From assembly GCF_964340395.1 (NCBI RefSeq), contig NC_135560.1, positions 14,093,098 through 14,157,097 on the forward strand: DNA of 64,000 nt. Direction: 5' to 3'. The notes beneath the pieces are model-generated. The model had not been told where the DNA came from, made no database searches, and saw only the letters and a program-made list of their open reading frames with translations. Positions 10,677 to 23,547 of the stretch are shown here, piece by piece. The position numbers and the translations under genes were made by a program. Source of the stretch: Glandiceps talaboti. Taxonomy: Eukaryota > Hemichordata > Enteropneusta > Spengelidae. Numbering within the stretch: position 1 is the first letter of the stretch; every line of letters begins with the position of its first letter.

Positions 10677-13600
10677 ACACTCTATACCTTACCAAAGACA
10701 AAAATAGAAGGATGCACATGTATTACAAAGCTTATTTTCACAAGGTGTTACTACTTGTAAATATAACCCACTGAGTGGGTGATACTTGCATGCTTACATG
10801 TGTTGTGGTAGCAGCATGGAGGTAGAACCAGCCTCCATGGTAAAGTAATCATTGTCATTCAATTTTTTTGGAAAGTGGAGCTTGTTCTCCTTCATACCGC
10901 AATAGATCCATGTTCATACCCACTACAATGTTTCCTTCTAGTCCTGTTTATGTACATACAACAACTGTAGTTGGAGTCACTATGACATGTTCTGCTTACA
11001 AACCCATCTATCTGCCCCCCCCTTTCAGATAATCTTGAGAGATATGGCTCCTCCCCCACATTGATATTGCACAGGTATGATCACCCAACAGCAACAGATG
11101 ATAAGTTAGATAGATACATTAATAAGAATGAATTCCTGATGTAGATAGTTGTCAACGTATATAACATTCAAATAAACATACCTGTCATTTTCTTCATGTC
11201 TGCTAATTAGTTGTATCCATGGCGATATAAGGGGAGACTGGTACTTTAAATATACCTCTATGCCTTCTTCTAACTGCAGGCTGGCTAGACAGCCTCTGTG
11301 GTCAGGTCATCAATTGTTCTCTATAATCCAGGTGACATTACTAATACTGCTTTAAAATTGAAAATAAGATTTTGATCCAGCAACAGCCAGCCATCTTTTA
11401 CATGGACTTGACCTTGAAAGGGTTTTAACCATGCGGTTCTTAAAAGAATTAAACTGTATTCAATAGCTGATATGTTGTGGATCTTCTTAAAACCATATCG
11501 CTTGTTGCTAAAGAAATTTGTATAAAAATTGTAGACTTCATGTTTTCCATGATATGATCAGTGATAATACCACCATGTACATGTATCCATGGAAGTATCA
11601 CCCATACTTCCATGGTGTATGCAAAACCCAGTATTGTACTTGCCAGGTAGACTACTAATAGTATTATAGGTTGTATCATTCAGCACTCGGCCCAAACCAG
11701 TCTTTCTTCGTGGTGGCTGAGACATATATCGACTACCTACCTTCAAGTTCAAGGTTGTTACTTAGTGCTTGACTGTTAGTGCTACTCACATTCTGTACAA
11801 TGTAGATACGCTGTCAAAAATACAGTTTGGGGAGAAATAAAAACAAAAACAAACAACCATAAGAACATGTACATCTCCAAACTCGTAAATGAATCAATGA
11901 TACTGTAAATGAGTTTTAATTGTGTCATTTTGGGGAAATATTAGTGTCATAACTGTTTATTCACTGCAAATGTCACCGCTTTTTTCTGCTTTGAGAATTG
12001 TTGTTTTGAATACACTGAAGGTTGTGGGTTGATACTGAAAGACTCATGTGTTTCTAGCCAGGCAGAATTTATTACCTGAAAAGGACAAAAGTATAAATAA
12101 ATGAATACACCACAAATCAGGTGTATGATTATGTTATGCCTAGTACAGGTCATAGCTCTAAGTCACAGTACCATGATGATTTATAGTGACACATCATATC
12201 ATGGGAAAAGATACTATTTTTAATCAAGTAAATGGGCCAAAAAGGTTTTTACTGCTTAAAAACTGCCTAAAGATAGACACTGCCTGTCTTCTGCCTGGAA
12301 TAATTAAGTAATGAAAGACCTGTACGCCATACTTCAATCCATGTTCATGATTTTCAAAATGTCCACTGTATTTTTGTGTGTGAATGGTATCAAGTAAATG
12401 AAATTATCCAGGCAATTAGCTAAAAATACACCAAAGTGAATGTAATGCAATAATCAATATAAGTAAGTTGTAATTATCAAGCAATATCCGCCTATTACTA
12501 ATAGTAGTCTGTGTATGTATTGTTTCAGCTTGAGGAATCTGGATGTATTTTTAGATTTTGATCAGTGCTGAAGTAGTACCTGTAGCATTATATAGATAAA
12601 ATTAGACTTATGTGTCTTTTGACTTCAAATCCTACCAAAATCGTTATCTGCGTTAGAGTTTAAGATGATTTGAATTTTTTGTGACTATATTGATCTGGTA
12701 GATTATAAACGTGAATCTCCTACATTGGGTGAATTTTGATGTTTTGACTTTGTTCCATAGCAGTGATGGTTTAAATTGTTGCTATAGTTGTTTTGTATTG
12801 GAATATCAATCCGAACTACTTCTCGTTGTAGGTTTAAGTCTTTCACCATCGATTCCCGCTATTGCCTGAGTGTGCAAGCGCTAATGCATTATTTTGTGTT
12901 GCCATTTTCAAGTGTTTGCTTCCACCTCATCAACAAAGTGTCTTTTGTACAGTTACGTTCTTTCCGAGCACCCATCCCCCCCCCCCAAAATAAATATTAC
13001 AGTTTACAATTTCAAAGGTTTGAAAGATTTTTGTCATTATCATTGAAAAGTGTTTTTTTTCTGTTTTGAAAATTGTCAGACATCAACAGAGCGTGACAAA
13101 ATAAATTATAGTAGCAGGTATATTTTATGGTGTTACTTTTCTTAAGTGAATACATGTACATGTATTTTACAGCCAATATATTTTGTTTGAGAGAAGTGGC
13201 TATCATACTATTAAGGAAGCCAATTATCCAAATCTGTCACTTTTCAGTGAACGTGTCAAAACATCATAGTTGATGTATCATTGTTTAAAAAAAACCTTGT
13301 GTATGTGTGTCATATTGTGGAGAACTTTCTTATAACTTTTGTACATGAGGCCAGAAAAAATCTATATATCTGTTAGACTTGTTTCTTTAAAAAATTATTG
13401 AGTCTGTGACAGTCCCTGCATAAATATCATCATAAATTATTTATATCTAATACCATATGTATGCCTGAATTTATGGTCTTTTGTTTATTTTAGTAGATTT
13501 TTAAGTGTTTTTCTAGGGTTTGATGAAATGTATAGTCAATTCCCATCTACGCGGCAATTTTAGCAGAAAATGAGACAATTCGATTGTGGAAAATCTTTAT

Positions 13601-14280
13601 TACAACAAAATGGTATGATACAGTGATAAATAAATAAATGTGCACGTGTATATAAGTATATAACTATATGTTGAAATTAATAAATCAATGGACAGGAAGT
13701 GCCCTAGATTAAACATAGTGAAAATGTATTGAGGGGAATTATTTGAAAATAATATTGAACCTCTTTCCCAGTGTTTTTTTTTTTACACTGGATCTTAAGT
13801 GAATACATTATACTAATATTAGCTCAATCAATACAATTGACATTGGAGAGAATATATTTATGAGAAATATTGATATCGGTACATGTAATTGTACTTAATA
13901 ATAAGGAGAGAGAAAAGTTTTAAAAACCCAGTGACATTAATGAATGGGGTAGTCATTTACATTTAATTGAATTTGTTGTTGTTTCAATTTTGGGTCTTTA
14001 TTTTTATGATGGCAATCCTGTCGTTTGTGTTTTGTTCTCATTTTGTAGTCTATACAATAAAGGTATTAAGTACTTTTTTATAGTCGTTACATAGATTGTA
14101 TGTGTAGTTGTGAAAATCAATATATTGATAAACCCATTTCCCAGAGCAGTTGGTTGTTATTATAATGATGCAAATAGTGTGTGTTTATTTAAAAGTCTTT
14201 AAAATCGTTTTATGGTATTTGATGGTTTTTTTATTATATTGATGGAAGGAGTGTGTGTTTATTTAACTCTGTAAAATGTT
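10677..14280. other. intronic sequence with one perfect hairpin
   Basis: No gene recognised. A perfect 12-bp hairpin with a five-base loop (CCATGGAAGTAT) is at 11587-11615. A poly-C tract lies near 12976. Confidence 0.4.
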
Positions 14281-14635
14281 TAGGGGGGGGGGGGGGTACT
14301 CCCCTTATTAGAATACACATACATGTGCTGCCCTTTGGTCTAAAATGGGGTTTGTTTGTTTTTCGAGCTGAAGAGTCTAAAATGTGGTCCACCTACATTA
14401 TTTTCAATTTTGCTTGGTCTAAAATGTGGTCCATTCATTGTCCTTTACCAAATCATAACTGCCATTAATTGCCCCAAAATGTTGCCTTGTAAGTTGTAAA
14501 GAAAATGTATTTAGGTCTAAACTTTCATCTTTAAAAAAAAATCTGTAATGTTCTAAAATGGGGTATTGGTTTTTGGTCAAAATGGGTCTAAAATGGGGCC
14601 TACGGTTTCCAGCACTGGCCACACACCCTTACCAG
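14281..14635 (+). mobile_element. dispersed repeat with GGTCTAAAATGGGG motif
   Basis: Starts with a poly-G tract running into GTACTCCCC, contains five spaced copies of (G)TCTAAAATGKGGT, and ends GGCCACACACCCTTACC. From memory, similarly built repeats (GGGTACTCCC head, repeated GGTCTRAAATGGGG, CACACCCYYACC end) are scattered in corals, molluscs and lancelets. I infer a non-autonomous element but see no coding part or inverted ends. A short relative (poly-G then TCTAAAATGTGAC) is at about 15746-15770. Confidence 0.5.
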
Positions 14636-14659
14636 AGCTGACCACTGGTACTGCCCCAG

Positions 14660-14808
14660 GTTCTATGCTTTGCACGACAACACTTTTCACAACCATGTGT
14701 CTATGTTCTGAACGATAACAGTTTTCACAACCAAGGGGTCTATGTTCTGAACGACAACAGTTTTCACAACCAAGGGGTCTATGTTCTGAACGATAACAGT
14801 TTTCACAC
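14660..14808. repeat. 39-bp tandem repeat
   Basis: About 3.8 copies of a unit containing CACAACCAAGGGGTCTATG and TTCTGAACGAYAACAG, with the first copy most divergent. Because 39 is a multiple of 3, the minus strand has a periodic open frame (CENCYRSEHRPLG units). That frame has no start, splice or homology support. Confidence 0.85.
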
Positions 14809-14952
14809 ACAGATTTCAATCCTAATCTGACATGGGGCTTTAAAAACATAAGTTGACAATACACATGTACATGTACAAAGTAACATGGACATGTAAACTT
14901 TAAATGTAAGTAACGACAAATCAAACATGGCTGTTAACGAGACTTATTACAA

Positions 14953-14956
<4 letters not shown>

Positions 14957-15023
<67 letters not shown>
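14957..15023. repeat. (TG)n microsatellite
   Basis: About 33 TG units, directly followed by GATGTGTGGTGGGGGGAGGG. Confidence 0.95.
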
Positions 15024-15297
15024 TGTGTGGTGGGGGGAGGGATGAGATTAGGAAAAAAACCCAGGTGGAACAAGTGAGTACATTACTGTAAATAGTTTTG
15101 TCTTGTGTTTATTATTGTATTTAGTGTCCCTGATATTTTGATACTGTCCTTCTCTATAAATACTATGTTAGTGTTTTTGTAGCAGATACTAACATGGTAA
15201 GCCAAACAACTGTCAATTAGTTGTATTATCAAGTATATACAAACATGTACTCCTTGAAAAATAACAGTGTTCAACCTTAGTCTCAATGGTTTCTACT

Positions 15298-15664
15298 TCG
15301 GTGGTCATATCTTTTTGTCCGTGTTTAAACTCTGTATTTTTACAAAAACTAATATAATATAAAACAAATTTGTCATCGCTTCCTATTTAAGAAATTAGTG
15401 AGAAACAACATTGACAAAGTCTGTATTTGTAACTCAATACATTCATTGCAAAAAGCTAAAATATTGTGTAAAAAATTTGTTATTGTACATACAGTCACTA
15501 ACATTTTACACGTTTATTAATCTTTTGCAGTTTATTGAGTTACAAACAAGGTCTTGGCTTATGTTGTTTCACGTTGATTTTTCAAGTAGGGAGCCATGAT
15601 AAAATTGTTTTATAGATTAAAAATCCAAAATATATAGCCACTCCTCATCTCTATGGCCACTTTA
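15298..15664. mobile_element. foldback MITE, family C copy 2
   Basis: Inverted arms meet around 15470-15500. Left arm words TGACAAAGTCTGTATTTGTAACTCAAT (about 15411-15438) return inverted as TTGAGTTACAAACAAGGTCTTG, and the ends are GTGGTCATATC and CTATGGCCACTTT. The left outer arm is more diverged than the right. Confidence 0.75.
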
Positions 15665-16592
15665 AGTATATGTAAAATATATGAATTAATGTATTATGTA
15701 GTACTTTTTGATAATGTTATTTCTTTACTCAGTCAACTCAAAGGTTGGGGGGGGGGGGGTCTAAAATGTGACAAAAGCTAAGAACACATGATCTTGACAT
15801 TTTGCAGAATTGTTTTTGACAAGATGTGAATGTTTGAATTTTATGGGTATTTTCTTCTAATATTTTTAGAATATTCCGTGTGAATTTGTTTGACTAATAT
15901 TACAAAAGAGTTGTTTCTTTAAAAGTGAAAAGAGACTTGTAACTTGTGGTCAAGGTTAGGATGTGATACTTGTACCTAACCTACGTATATATGTATGAAC
16001 AGGAAATGTTAGAATGACATTGTGTTCATAAAACCCCAACAGATGATCCTTGTAAACATGATACCAATACAGCAGACAAAATTGGTGTCAAACGCAATAA
16101 TCTGTGGAGACAGGACTGTGTAGCTAGACTATATGATAATGTCCGAGAATTAAAGGGTGTCGTCCTCATGTCATTGTGAGATATTGAATTAACAAGGGTA
16201 AGGAGGAAATCGAAAATTGACCTTCCCACCAGACTAGCTGGCATCCTTTTTGTTAAGGGCATGGACTTATGGCATTACTGTTACTGCTGTTAGGAAATCC
16301 CAAATGTCTGCTTTATCATGGTATTGATTCAGTGTTTATTCTATGAGTGAGCACTTCTTTCAGAGAATAAGAATGACTTGTAGAATAAGGTTAGTTTTCC
16401 ATGACTTAGTTCAACCCATTTGATGGTACACACCCACTACTGTAGCCGTGTTGTGTAATTTGTTCATGTATGAGTTGGTATTGCTATTTCAAGTGCGTTG
16501 TTGTCAATTCAGACTTATTCATGGGGACAGTGACAAAATTCATTGAATATTTATTAAAAGGAGTGTTTTTGCCAAGATTTAGGAACTCTAGT

Positions 16593-16773
16593 TATTGTAC
16601 ATATAATAACATACTTTTCACACACTTTTGTTTTTGTGCAATTTAGTGATTTACAAACAAGGACTTGATGTATGTTATTTTACACTGCATTTCCAAGTAG
16701 AAAAAAATAGTAAGGTTATTATGAATTAAAAAATCCAAAATAAATACCCATTTGTCATCCAAATGGCCACTAT
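16593..16773. mobile_element. foldback MITE, family C copy 3 (right half only)
   Basis: It carries the centre-to-right part of family C: a CACACTTTTG spacer, TGATTTACAAACAAGGACTTG, TCCAAGTAG, AATTAAAAAATCCAAAATAAATACCC and the terminus AAATGGCCACTA. The left arm is missing. Confidence 0.65.
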
Positions 16774-17264
16774 AATCTTTGGCACCCATGTAAATTTTGC
16801 CTACTTTACTTTAACCCATTTTTCACAAATAACCAGCTTTTCATAAAAACAGTGGAATTTGTATCTAAGTTGTACATGTAAATCTAACCAGAAATAGTGT
16901 TGAAAGTTTCTTTTTATTGCCAGATGTGTGTACAGAATATTTTGAATTATCAGAAAGTACAGTGGTCTAAATACAGTTGTAAAAATAGGTCAACTATTCT
17001 TGATGTCCTGCCAGGAAAATATAACTTAGCTACAATTGAAATTGTGTATCCTGTTTTTTTATAAGAAACATCATTAATTTCAAATACGAATCATATCCTG
17101 GTTATAATTGGTTTCTTGTACTTGCTACACATTTCCTTGAATACTATAAAAGATACTATTTTTAAAATTATCAAGATTTATTTTTGTCATTCTGCTTTGA
17201 GGTGACATTTGAAAAAAGGTATGAACTGTATACAAACTTATTGATTATTATTGTATGGTTAGTC

Positions 17265-17810
17265 CCCCGTCAGATTTAGTCTGGGACGGGGGCTTGTTAT
17301 AGATTGTGTGCCGTCCGTGCATGGGTGCTGTCCGCGCATGCGTGCATGCTTGCATCCATCATTGCTTGCGTCTGGAGCCATATCTTGGACATTCATAGAC
17401 CGATTTATTTCAAACTTAGTAAATGGATAATGAACTATGACTTACATATGCATGTCAATTGGTTTTGGGAAATAATGCAATTTAGCCAACTTAGAGCCAT
17501 TTTTGGGTCAAAAAATGTGATTTTTGGTCAAAAAACATAACTCCAAAACTACTGGGCAGATTGGCCTGAAATTTGGTTGGAATGTTCTTAGAAGTGTTAT
17601 TCTGCAAATTTTCTGTAAAACATTTTGGAATATGATGCAATTTAGCCAACTTAGAGCCATTTTTGGGTCAAAAAGTGTGATTTTTGGTAAAAAAAACATA
17701 ACTCCAAAACTACTGGGCAGATTGGCCTGAAATTTGGTGGGAATGTTCTTAGAAGTGTTACTCTGCAGATTTTCTGTAAAACATTTTGGCCCTAGCAACA
17801 ATATTCAGTC
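17265..17810 (+). repeat. dispersed repeat with internal 160-bp duplication
   Basis: Opens with a G/C-rich hairpin (CCCCCGTCAGATTTAGTCTGGGACGGGGG at about 17264-17292), then a GTGCATGC-rich stretch. Two near-identical units of about 160 bp follow (17474-17633 and 17634-17793), each containing TGCAATTTAGCCAACTTAGAGCC and CTACTGGGCAGATTGGCCTG. The opening hairpin suggests a repeat-family boundary. Confidence 0.65.
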
Positions 17811-18475
17811 AATTATACAGTTGTCCTACAACACCATTGGCACTATATTTCATACAGTCTCATACATCACACTACAATGACTTCAGTCATTTCCGATGAC
17901 TGCTTGTTATGACTTTGACATGTGTTACAGAAAAATTGAACTTGAAATTTGATATATTCTATAGCAATGTCAATGAAAGATGAATGAAATATTGGGGTTA
18001 TCAAGGTATTTGGAGTCAATGTAAACATAAACTAACAGTCATTGCAGAAACAAGCATATTAATAAATGGGAAACTTAAGTGACATTTATAGCCCATATTT
18101 TAGAAATACGAGACTCTTATTATGTAATATTTCCATGTTTGCATAGGATATATGTAAATGTGCCTAGCAACAAGACCACACCCATAGCAACAGCCAAATG
18201 ATCACATATATTGCAAAGACAACAACAGGGATTAATAGACAAATGAATGAACATTCAAAATATGTATGCAAATATGTCTAGCAACATGACCATGGCCATA
18301 GCAACAGCCAAATGATTGCATATATTGCAAAGATAACAACAGGGTTGGATAGCCAACTGGATAATCATTCAGCAAAATGAATACCTATACCTAGTATGGA
18401 TCAGCAGGTGGATAAACAATTTAAAAAAAACTACAGTTGTGCTACAATGCCATTGGATTGGCGCTATTTTTTTTC
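17811..18475. repeat. old tandemly duplicated block (about 130-bp units)
   Basis: Two units share CATAGCAACAGCCAAATGAT and ATATTGCAAAGAYAACAACAGGG (about 18160-18230 and 18285-18345). The word CAGTTGTCCTACAACACCATTGGC near 17818 returns as CAGTTGTGCTACAATGCCATTGG near 18434, so a larger duplication encloses them. Probably a continuation of the preceding repeat. Confidence 0.6.
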
Positions 18476-19322
18476 TATGTTTCCATGTCATTCCTTGCTT
18501 TATCTAGTGCTATCCGTGGCATTGAATCTCAAGGGGTAAAAGATGAATCGATACCACAGATAGATCTAGAATATTCCTTGCTAGTCTAGTGACAAACATG
18601 TCAGTGTTTTCGTTCAGGGTGGTAAGTAGGTAAAATCTACCCACATTCCCCTGTAATTTTATCAGGGTTCCCCATAAAGATAATTGGAAATTGTGGCAGT
18701 TTTTATAATATTTCTTCTTTTCTGTTACCATGGTTCCTAAACCGTAGCAAAAAAACAACAACTGCATGTACTCAATATACCGTTCCGGTACACAATTCTC
18801 TGTGTGCTAGATACATGTAGGAGATCTGTGCATATAATGCTGTTACTGTAATAGGATTTGCGTTCACACATCTCCAATGATAGTTGAAAGTTTTGTAATT
18901 GGATTGGTATTCCCTTTCTTCAGCTGAGGAAGATACAAATGACCTACATTTATAAGAATTCTTGTCCTGATGAGTCACAGATGTGGCATAAGTATTATGT
19001 CACCAATTTTTATCCGCTGAATAAAGTTTGATGTATATTAGAAAATAATATTACTTGTAGTTGTACATGTGAAGCTTAATTTATGGAAAACTAGGGAAAT
19101 TACAGAGATTCTGACCAATTTGGCTGATGTTGGCTCAGTCTCAGAAATATTAAATTTTTCATGATGATATTTGATATCAATAATGATAGTAATATGATAT
19201 AGATGCATATACAGTACATTTCTCTGCTTTCCAACTTGACTGGCATTGTGTTAACTCAGGGCAAACATCGGATTGGCTCTAATATAGAAATATACAAATG
19301 ATACACGTCATCATAGGTTGTT

Positions 19323-19701
19323 GTAGTCTGGATGCCAATGTGGTCTCTCATAAAACTAAACCACAGTCTAGTCAAAGTCCCTCAATCAGCACAAAAACTT
19401 GTTCTTCCAATCAGTGAACCCCCAACTGTTATAGTGATGTAAACAGTGTATAAGTAGCATCCTGAGCTGACAAATATACCATATCTGGACATTACATAAC
19501 TGCCCCAATAAACAGTAACTTTATGTGTTATTGTTAGAATTTTGTGATTGATTAAAAAGACATGATGTTAATGACTGTGTAGGTGGCAGTGGATGAATTT
19601 TAAATTTCATCACATGCATCTCAGGACTTCATAGAGTAACAACTTTGACTATCGTGTGGGCAGAGGTGTAAATCGTAATGATACCGCGTTGGAATTAGAC
19701 C
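19323..19701 (+). mobile_element. MITE family D, longest copy
   Basis: Left end TAGTCTGGATGCCAATGTGG, right end GTAAATCGTAATGATACCG followed by GGAATTAGACCA. The short relatives at 35029, 36371, 38443 and 39200 join these same two ends with most of the middle missing. About 379 bases with no coding capacity. The SINE at 19702 begins directly at its right end. Confidence 0.65.
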
Positions 19702-19970
19702 AGGGTTGCCGGTGAGCAAGTGGTTTGCACGTATGCTTCTTACAGCTGTAGTCTGGGTTCAAACCTGTTCAGTGCTGATTGGGTTTGATTAAAATATAAC
19801 CAGGTCTGTATGTAAGAGAAGGGTGATGCTCAGGATGACCTTGCCGAACAATGCAGGTTTTCTCCAGGTACTTCGGTTTCCTCCTGCTTTTCAACACTAG
19901 GACACTGCTAAGTAGTAAGTGGCAACCAATCAACAAATTTGGACAAATAAAGATTATTTTTATCAACATG
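19702..19970 (+). mobile_element. tRNA-derived SINE
   Basis: A box TGAGCAAGTGG (19713-19723) and B box GGTTCAAACCT (19756-19766) at tRNA spacing form an RNA polymerase III promoter. The tRNA-unrelated body contains TTTTCTCCAGGTACTTCGG and TTTCCTCCTGC, words I associate with a conserved central domain shared by several invertebrate SINEs. The 3' part ends near AAATAAAGATTATTTTTATC. No intact tRNA cloverleaf is present. The exact ends and the partner LINE are unknown. Confidence 0.6.
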
Positions 19971-20750
19971 TGTTAGCAACTGAAAGGGTTACATTTTATA
20001 CCACAGCTTCACTAGCCAACCACATTTAAACCAAGCTACAGGAAAAATGAAGTCGCCTTGGTGTTTCATTCATGGCACGTGATGTTTTTAACCATGACAA
20101 AGATAGACACAAATTAATTCTACACCTGTAAGAGTAACAGAGACACAACACACACAGGAGGATCCTTTACCTAATCACGTTGAAAAATGATAAAGCATTG
20201 CTATTCATTACAGAGCAGTAGAAAATGCTTCTGCATAAAATATTACACATATGGACTTGATGATTTTAATGCCGTCATTTGCTTACTTTTAAACTGATGA
20301 TCAACACATGAATTAACTTGTCTGCTTCTACATCCCATCTCTATAATTGTTTCTTTTGCATTTGAAGTCGTCTGAGTATGTGTGTATCTGTGAAAAACAT
20401 GGTGTCTCAAGAATGAAACACCAAGGCATCTCTATTTCCCCAGTAATGAATTGGAAAGGGATTGTTGAGTTGTACTGTAATGTTTAGCTGAAAGTATCGA
20501 GTAAAGAAGTAGTTGAATGATTTAATGTTCCTTGTCAACATAGTTCTGAAGTTTTGTAGTTTAGTTGAAAGGAGAAAATCCTTTCAACTCATTCATGACT
20601 TCTTATAGTCCTAGTAGTGTTTACACATTTTATTTATTCGTTAACAGGACCATTGATTCAAATACAATGAATGGTCCAACCATAGAACTCTTAGCTCAAA
20701 CAAATTGCAATTTCTCATGTCAAACCACACGCCTCTTTATGGCATCCGAG

Positions 20751-20870
20751 ATGCACAACCTGAGCGGAAAAAAATATACTCTGCCTAGTATTGCACAACC
20801 TGAGCGGAAAAAAATATACTCTGCCTAGTATTGCACAACCTGAGCGGAAAAAAATATACTCTGCTGAGTA
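20751..20870. repeat. 40-bp tandem repeat, three copies
   Basis: Three almost identical units (TGCACAACCTGAGCGGAAAA then AAATATACTCTGCCTAGTAT), with differences only at the edges, so the expansion is recent. Confidence 0.9.
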
Positions 20871-23191
20871 TGAATGACTTGACTGTTATAATTTAGAGTT
20901 ATCAGTCACTCGCTTAAGTCTTGTTAATGCCAAATCTGAACTATAAATTTTACGATCCACTTGATTATTGTTATATAATTATAAATAGAAAATAATAGTT
21001 ACATGGAAAATGATAATAATTGATGATTTGAACAATTCTTAATTCAACCTTGATCGATGAATTTCATATTATATTTGATGTGAAAATGGTGGTACTGTAT
21101 TTGTGGAGAGTGGTTATATTATATTTTGAGCTCAATTTTTAATATCTAGTAGTTTTCTTTCAGCGTCAGAGCAGAGCTCCCAATTGCAGTTGTGTTTCCA
21201 AGGACATCATTTACAATTAAGTTTTAAACCACAGACACATTTCAGTCGGATGTAAGTTCTTTCCTGTATGTCTACAGTATGGATTTCAGGCAATCCATCT
21301 CGGAGAGGGCAATAACCTGCAGAGAATAAAAAGGCCTTCTACAATGCATAGCCCTCATTCTACACTCTGATGTATGTATTGTATGTGTTTATATATGCAA
21401 TATACAGAAATCTGTCATTTCAAATAAAGGTGTTGTTAGACTCGCCAAGAATCACGATTCGTAACTACAGTGTATATGTACATTTAGGCAACCCAAAAGA
21501 AATAATGTAACAGAAAGCACTGTCAACATGTTACTACTGCACCATTTGCAAAATTATCGGAAATGCTGGAACATTATCCATCATTTCACAAGTCATTAAT
21601 TTGTAATTTGAATATTAAACAGTAACTATGGACTTTGTCATTCCCATGTGAGGATCGTTGACCAAGACAGATCAAAAGCTCAATGCTAAAAAACTTTGAA
21701 CTGTTTGTGTGTTATAACCTTTGTAAATCATTTGATCTACCCAGCTGATGAACATTTTTGGTCAAATAAAACTAAATAACTAGACCTTAACTTAGATATA
21801 CATGTAAGTGACTTGTTGACTTACTGGTCAGTGTTCTAAATCTAATGTTATATTCTGTGCAAATTGTGTTGTTGCGTCGTAAGTACAAATGCAAATTTTT
21901 CTGTTGTGGGTTGAAATGATACTAAAAATGTACAGAAGTTGCTGTATGCTAGCGGCGTATCAGAGTTACAAATGTACTTAGAGGGACTATAGTCTAATGC
22001 TATCCTTCATCAAATCTTAAGATATCTGATCGAATACCTAGGTTGGCATCTAGACTAGTGGTACTAGGGTACACAGTTGATAAGATTTGTCTGTTGTTGT
22101 TAAAGATGATGATCAGTTATCAACGCACTAACAATTGATTCTAGTGTGGAGATCAGAACAGGAGAGATCGTCAAATGACACCCCTCAACCCACCTTCCCA
22201 TTCACAGATATACAACTTACACATCTCCTTTCCCAACTTCTCATGATATACATATACATGTATACAAAAATTGCACTGTACAGGGTAGACATTCCCTGTA
22301 TATCATAGCGTGGGTTCTCCCGCTATACAAAGGTCATCCAAGGTGCCAGTCTATGCTCTCAGCATTTTTCAAAGAAAACCGAAGTGGGTTAATCCATGTA
22401 GTTTCTAGGACAGTACTACATGTCTATGCCGGAAATGCCTAGCCTTAGGTAAAAATTTGGATAAAGTTGATTGCTATATCGTTTTGAAGGGCAGCACTGT
22501 CATTTTATATAACTGTAGATATTACACTGAATCGAATTTGTTCTGTTCATCAGTACTGACTTTTGCGTGACTAAGATGAAGCAATTTAAGTCAGAATTGT
22601 TCGTTGCGGAAATGTTGCTACGCAGACAAGGCTAGGAGGTCAACAATGATACTCTCAACTTGTTGTGGAAACACACGCATACATGAATATAAAATTTCGC
22701 AGCTGCACTCCCGTGAATAAATACAAAGTAAATCCTGCTTTGTGAATAAAATCGAACTTTTCCTGATCTTTTTAATAGACGGCTTCCTAGACTTATTTCC
22801 TACAAACCTTTACAAGAATATTTATTTGTCGACAATGATTTACAACAGAGATAGTAGACTTATTATGTATTTATTAAAATCGATATGATAATCCAGTTTT
22901 TTGAAAATGAAAAGTCGGCTTTTATCCATCGTAAACATCCATCTATCATAGCAATAAATGATTTATGATACCCGACTCAATGGAATTAGAATATTGAGCA
23001 TTTTGCGTGGGTTGTCAGCAAATTTCACATCATAAGATGAATCGAGTGAATTTAATTGAAATGTCTATCTTGTAGTCTGCACAAGATATGAATGTAAACT
23101 GTATGAGATGTAACTAATCCTGCCGTGTCTTATAGGTTCAGATTTCATACTAGGTAAACAAGTGTCTGTAATTTTCTATGATACATTGTTT
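20871..23191. other. intronic sequence without recognised features
   Basis: AT-rich, with no exon-like open frame and no repeat copy that I could match elsewhere in the window. Confidence 0.4.
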
Positions 23192-23547
23192 AAAGTGACC
23201 ATATGGATGAGGATTGGCTATTTATTTTGGATTTTTAATTTATAAAACAATTTTATCATGGCTTCCTACTTGAAAAATCTACGTGAAACAACATTGACCA
23301 AGTCTGTATTTGTAACTCAATAAATTGCAGAAGATTAATAAATGTGTAAAATGTTTATTGCACATACAATAACAAACTTTTTACTCGTTTTTTTTTTATA
23401 GCTTTTTGCAATGTATTGAGTTACAAACACAGACTTTGTCAATGTTATTTCACATTGATTTTTTGAGTAGGAAGCAATGATGAAATTGTTTTATGAATTA
23501 AAAATCCAAAGTAAATACCAAATGCCCATCCATGGTACGGCCACTTA
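23192..23547. mobile_element. foldback MITE, family C copy 4 (best preserved)
   Basis: 356 bases, nearly all in two inverted arms of about 155 bases. Ends are AAAGTGACCATATGGATG and its inverted partner CATCCATGGTACGGCCACTT. Inward, TTTTATCATGGCTTCCTACTTG pairs with GAGTAGGAAGCAATGATGAAA, and CAAGTCTGTATTTGTAACTCAATAAATTGCA pairs with TGCAATGTATTGAGTTACAAAC. The central spacer is short. There is no coding potential; a full-length RNA would fold into one long hairpin. Confidence 0.85.

Noticed and set aside
14577-14924. 115-codon minus-strand frame with Cys-containing repeats
   Set aside because: It exists because the 39-bp repeat is a multiple of three and also runs into the dispersed repeat at 14281-14635.
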